A DNA stretch of 35,816 nucleotides, taken from positions 1-35,816 of the forward strand of contig JACYMF010000021.1 in NCBI GenBank assembly GCA_015272165.1, in the 5' to 3' direction. A program made the position numbers and the translations under genes. The first letter of the stretch is position 1. The number at the start of each line of letters is the position of its first letter. The notes under the pieces are model-generated. The model had not been told where the DNA came from. It saw only the letters and a list, made by a program, of their open reading frames with translations, and searched no databases. Shown piece after piece: positions 32,360-35,816 of the stretch. Source of the DNA: Cyanobacterium sp. T60_A2020_053. GTDB lineage: Bacteria > Cyanobacteriota > Cyanobacteriia > Cyanobacteriales > Cyanobacteriaceae.

Positions 32360-34054
32360 TTAAAAATTATATTTGAGGTTGAAATGTAAACCATCATCTT
32401 GAATATTACCACCACGATCATCCAGATTAACGAGGGGGGGCGCATAATCAAGTCTCATGTCAATTTGTTTCGTGGGTTGCCAAATTAAGCCTAAACCCAA
32501 AGAAGTTAAGAAAGTTTGCGAAGGTGAAAAATTGGGATTTTTGTCCACATTCCAAGCTGATCCCATATCGAAGAAGGGCGCTAGTTGAAAAACTGGTCTT
32601 TCATCGGCATCTCGACTCAAAGTGATCCGATCTTCCACAGAAAAACGAAAACCATTATCCCCCGAACGAGCATTTTGACGATAACCTCTCAGGGATTGAC
32701 CACCACCGATGGCAAACTGCTCGGAAGGCAAAAGGGGATCGCCAGTGAGTTGTAAATCTGCTTGTATGATTAATAAATGATTTTCTCCCAGCGCCTGTAC
32801 CCGTTGCACTTGTCCTAACCATGAGAAAAAATAGCCATCGGGCGCATTTTCTTGGGTAGCATTGGTGACATCAAACAAACCAACTCCTAAATTAAACTGA
32901 GAACGAAAAGCCCAAGCTCCATTACTATCTCTGAGGGTGTAATCTTGTCCGAAATTAATTACATTGGTTTTAGAAATACCATTGGCATCGGGTCCAATAC
33001 CGAAGGGAGTAGGACCTTGAAATGTGAAAGTTTGCCCCGTGCGATAAGTCATGCCTAGGGATAAAGCAAATTCTTGTCGGGGATTACGGATAAGAGGTTG
33101 ACGGTAATTAATTTGATAAAATTGGCTTTCACCACGGATGTCGAGAGGTGCAAAAATGCCCTCGACTACCTTATTTTCTTGAAACACTGCCCCTAAATTT
33201 ACTGTACCATTCATAGCGTTGACAGGCACAGAATAATTAACACTATAATCATAAGTTCCTGCTGAACCTTCAATGCGAGGGCTGTAACTAACGGCAAAAC
33301 TATCCCCTAAGCCGAAAACGTTACCATGACCTAAACTGAGATTAACACGAGTAGCGCCCACACTGGGAGGGGAATAATTATCAATACCAAAAGAACCAAA
33401 TACGGGATTAGCTTCGGTTACTTTCACGGCTAAGATACTTTGCCTTTCACTGTCACCACTTCTGATGGTTGCTTCAATATTTTCGAGCAAGGGATCGTTT
33501 TTTAATAATCTTAATTGATCTTCTAATTTGCCTGAGTTAAATGGAGTTTTTGCTCCTAATGCAATACGGTCTAATATATATTTCTCTAGTCGATTTGCTC
33601 CTTCTATTTCTACTTTTTGAATTTCCCCTTCAGCCACAATAATTAATGCTTTTTTATCTTCACCAACAGTTTCGACAAATGCTCTACTGGTTAGATAACC
33701 ACGGTTAAGATATAAGCTGGTAATGGCTTCGGTAACTTCATTTAGTTGATCTGAGGTAATATCTTTATTTTGTAAAGGTTCAATAATATTATTAATTTCA
33801 CTTTGAAAGATGGTATTTCCTTTCACTTCAATGGTATTAGCAAGGGGGAGGGCGCTGGTATTTTGGGTAATTAAATCAAGGTTATTTAGATTTAATTTAG
33901 GGTCATTAATTTTATTATCAACTGCTAAACTAAAATCGTTAAATATTAAGTTATTTACTATGAGCAATGGAACCATATAATGGGGGTGACGAGTTAAACC
34001 TAAGTAAAGCATTTTTTTTAGAAAAATTATGTAAAAATAGTATATTTTAGCCAA
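32360..34054 (-). CDS. ShlB/FhaC-type outer-membrane transporter (two-partner secretion)
   Basis: This 564-aa protein is a TpsB/Omp85-superfamily transporter. An N-terminal hydrophobic region (about 27-43, MVPLLIVNNLIF) suggests a signal peptide, with Met27 a possible true start. POTRA-like repeats follow (EVKGNTIFQSEI, then VEIEGANRLEKYILDRI), then a beta barrel with the lid-loop motif GGGQSLRGYRQ (VRGY/F-type) and a C-terminal Phe. It would export a haemagglutinin-like TpsA partner; none is adjacent, so the substrate is unknown. Cyanobacteria often encode orphan TpsB proteins. Confidence 0.88.
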   Translation of the reverse strand: MAKIYYFYIIFLKKMLYLGLTRHPHYMVPLLIVNNLIFNDFSLAVDNKINDPKLNLNNLDLITQNTSALPLANTIEVKGNTIFQSEINNIIEPLQNKDITSDQLNEVTEAITSLYLNRGYLTSRAFVETVGEDKKALIIVAEGEIQKVEIEGANRLEKYILDRIALGAKTPFNSGKLEDQLRLLKNDPLLENIEATIRSGDSERQSILAVKVTEANPVFGSFGIDNYSPPSVGATRVNLSLGHGNVFGLGDSFAVSYSPRIEGSAGTYDYSVNYSVPVNAMNGTVNLGAVFQENKVVEGIFAPLDIRGESQFYQINYRQPLIRNPRQEFALSLGMTYRTGQTFTFQGPTPFGIGPDANGISKTNVINFGQDYTLRDSNGAWAFRSQFNLGVGLFDVTNATQENAPDGYFFSWLGQVQRVQALGENHLLIIQADLQLTGDPLLPSEQFAIGGGQSLRGYRQNARSGDNGFRFSVEDRITLSRDADERPVFQLAPFFDMGSAWNVDKNPNFSPSQTFLTSLGLGLIWQPTKQIDMRLDYAPPLVNLDDRGGNIQDDGLHFNLKYNF

Positions 34055-34112
34055 ATTATATATTAGATATTGGCCTAGCTATCTTTTTTTTCCAGCGCCC
34101 CTCACCATCTCC

Positions 34113-34176
34113 GCAGAGGAGGAAGGGGAAGCAGAGGAGGAAGGGGAAGCAGAGGAGGAAGGGGAAGCAGAGGAGA
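34113..34176. repeat. 18-bp tandem purine repeat
   Basis: GCAGAGGAGGAAGGGGAA is repeated exactly three times and then truncated. It resembles the purine tract at 15484-15568. It lies in the divergent 34055-34321 spacer between the TpsB and argD genes, followed by AT-rich TTAATTATTAAT-like repeats; no gene is seen. Confidence 0.8.
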
Positions 34177-34308
34177 AAATTAATTATTAATTATTAATTA
34201 TCAATTATCAATTGTTCATAGGTCATCATTTCCTTACTTAGAGGATGCAAAAGAAATAGATGTGACACAATAAAGATTAATAATCATAAATTTTGATGAT
34301 CATATTTC

Positions 34309-34313
34309 AGGAG
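34309..34313 (+). promoter_or_regulatory. Shine-Dalgarno site deciding the argD GTG start
   Basis: AGGAG is 8 bp before GTG 34322. No other start codon is similarly placed, so the GTG is chosen over internal ATGs. Confidence 0.7.
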
Positions 34314-34321
34314 TAGAAACC

Positions 34322-35575
34322 GTGAGCAGCGCTACCTTAACCATAAATTCGCCTCAGACTGAGCAAGATACATTTAACCGTTATGTAATGAATACCTACG
34401 GGCGTTTTCCCGTTACCATGACCAAAGGAGAGGGGTGTAAACTTTGGGACACTGAGGGAAAAGAGTATCTCGATTTCGTGGCGGGAATTGCCACTTGTAC
34501 TTTAGGACACGCCCATCCGGCTTTAGTAGAAGCGGTTAGCGCCCAAATCCAAAAATTACACCACATCTCTAATTTTTATTACACACCCGAACAAGGACAG
34601 TTGGCTCAAAAAATAGTCGAAAATTCCTGTGCCGATAAGGTTTTTTTCTGTAATTCTGGAGCAGAAGCCAATGAAGCCGCCATTAAATTAGTGCGTAAAT
34701 ATGCCCATACCGTGCTGGAGTTTTTAGACCAACCAGTAATTTTAACGGCTAAAGCTAGTTTTCATGGGCGCACCCTCGCCACAGTTACAGCTACAGGACA
34801 ACCCAAGTATCAAAAGCATTTTGCTCCTCTTATGCCGGGTTTTGAATATGTGGATTACAACGATATTAACGCCATTGAGGAAGCGATCACCAATATTGAT
34901 GAAGGTGATCGCCGAGTTGCCGCTATTATGATTGAACCTTTACAGGGTGAGGGTGGAGTGCGCCCGGGGGATTTAGATTATTTCCTCCGATTAAGAAAAA
35001 TTTGTGACGAAACTGGTATTTTATTAGTATTCGATGAAGTCCAAGTGGGCGTCGGGCGCACTGGAAAAATGTGGGGTTATGAAAATTTGGGGGTCGAGCC
35101 TGATATTTTCACCAGTGCTAAAGGTTTGGCTGGAGGTATTCCCATCGGAGCGATGATGTGTAAGGCTTTTTGTGATGTCTTTGAGCCGGGTAATCATGCC
35201 AGTACCTTCGGCGGTAATCCTTTCGTTTGTGCTTCTGGTTTGGCAGTATTAGAAACCATTGAAAAGGAAAATATTTTACAAAATGTTCAGGCAAGAGGTG
35301 AACAATTACGCACTCGGTTACGGGCGCTGGTTAGTAAATACCCTCAATTATTTACTGAGGTAAGAGGTTGGGGCTTAATCAATGGTATGGAAATTAAAGC
35401 TGATATTGATTTGACTTCCGTTGACATTGTTAAAAAGGCTATGGAAAAAGGCTTATTACTGGCGCCCGCCGGTACAAAAGTATTACGTTTTGTGCCTCCT
35501 CTCATTGTTTCCAGTGACGAAGTTAATCAAGCTAGTCAGATTTTAGATGCTACTATCGCTGATTTAGTTGGTTAA
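34322..35575 (+). CDS. argD: Acetylornithine aminotransferase
   Basis: This 417-aa class-III PLP aminotransferase converts N-acetylglutamate semialdehyde and glutamate to N-acetylornithine in arginine synthesis. NSGAEANEAA (111-120), IEPLQGEGG, DEVQVGVGRTG (D238) and the PLP lysine K267 (SAKGLAGGIPIG) are present. It starts with GTG at 34322, supported by AGGAG at 34309-34313, 8 bp upstream. A perfect palindrome after the stop likely terminates it. It may also act on succinyldiaminopimelate as in E. coli. Confidence 0.96.
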   Translation: MSSATLTINSPQTEQDTFNRYVMNTYGRFPVTMTKGEGCKLWDTEGKEYLDFVAGIATCTLGHAHPALVEAVSAQIQKLHHISNFYYTPEQGQLAQKIVENSCADKVFFCNSGAEANEAAIKLVRKYAHTVLEFLDQPVILTAKASFHGRTLATVTATGQPKYQKHFAPLMPGFEYVDYNDINAIEEAITNIDEGDRRVAAIMIEPLQGEGGVRPGDLDYFLRLRKICDETGILLVFDEVQVGVGRTGKMWGYENLGVEPDIFTSAKGLAGGIPIGAMMCKAFCDVFEPGNHASTFGGNPFVCASGLAVLETIEKENILQNVQARGEQLRTRLRALVSKYPQLFTEVRGWGLINGMEIKADIDLTSVDIVKKAMEKGLLLAPAGTKVLRFVPPLIVSSDEVNQASQILDATIADLVG

Positions 35576-35586
35576 ATTTTTTTGGG

Positions 35587-35606
35587 CAAGGGGTTTAAAC
35601 CCCTTG
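35587..35606 (+). terminator. Palindromic terminator after argD
   Basis: CAAGGGGTTTAAACCCCTTG is a perfect 20-bp palindrome starting 11 bp after the argD stop. It is nearly the same as the palindrome at 24252-24271, so it is also a dispersed unit. The remaining window to 35816 shows no supportable gene. Confidence 0.6.
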
Positions 35607-35816
35607 TTAACAGAAACTAGAGTTAATGGTGGGCAATGCTTACTTTATTTTTTTTTAATAGGGCAAACGCATACTCAGGAAGATAAAATTTTGAGCAGAT
35701 ATCTTTCATCCCACCCTGCTTTTAGTCGTTGTGCTTTTTTTCCTCTTCCATACTCTTTTTCGGCGTTGCATTTTTATGAGATGATTTATAATGAAGGAAA
35801 AAGTTTTATGACAGGA

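Noticed and set aside
35808-35816. Start of another gene at ATGACAGGA
   Set aside because: Only three codons are inside the window, so it cannot be supported.

Overview
The window looks like the chromosome of an AT-rich cyanobacterium. Lineage-typical genes are Ycf51, a Uma2/DUF820 nuclease-like protein, a short DprA-like Rossmann protein and a TusA-like protein joined to RsgA. Intergenic regions carry cyanobacterial-style dispersed repeats (heptads of TTTGCCC, CCCCTCTCC hairpins, GGTGGGC hairpins, small MITE-like units). I would guess a unicellular Geminocystis/Cyanobacterium-like genome, but the genus is inference. I saw no canonical HIP1 octamer (GCGATCGC); instead GGGCGCT/AGCGCCC is strikingly frequent.

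Region 1 (1-11495) holds two tandem, apparently identical copies of a 5,721-bp integrative element inserted in a tRNA-Val(GAC) gene on the minus strand. Each copy carries five genes: a tyrosine recombinase with an N-terminal arm-binding domain, two divergent small DNA-binding-type proteins (one clearly ribbon-helix-helix), an 846-aa Toprim plus VirE-type P-loop replication protein, and a 71-aa basic protein. The non-coding DNA is dense with signals: paired arm-type sites (TGGTCTAAA, 11 bp apart), a 16-bp operator-like repeat, a possible leader peptide/pseudoknot before rep, ten GGTTGGTA/TACCAACC octamers inside rep, and about fourteen 20-bp iterons directly after rep. There is no relaxase, capsid or packaging gene. 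The best reading is an integrating, self-replicating plasmid-like element caught as a dimer; the junction between copies recreates its attP. The right end restores a complete tRNA gene (11455-11527).

Region 2 (11528-16934) is ordinary chromosome: the DprA-like protein, RdgB with a DUF985 cupin, a 2H-phosphoesterase-like protein, a 3'(2'),5'-bisphosphate nucleotidase and phosphoglycerate kinase. Region 3 (16935-24501) holds a Uma2 protein, Ycf51, glycogen synthase, glutamine-dependent NAD synthetase, and the TusA-like/RsgA pair, separated by repeat-rich spacers. Region 4 (24502-31930) holds an alpha/beta-hydrolase-like protein overlapping a MacB/DevA-type ABC ATPase, RsmI, a small conserved protein, a large hybrid sensor kinase with translated repeats, and a cupin-QueE-NanE cluster. 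Region 5 (31931-35816) contains a MITE-like repeat, a TPS/ShlB-type outer-membrane transporter and ArgD with a palindromic terminator.

All conclusions come from reading the sequence and from motif recognition; no database search was run.
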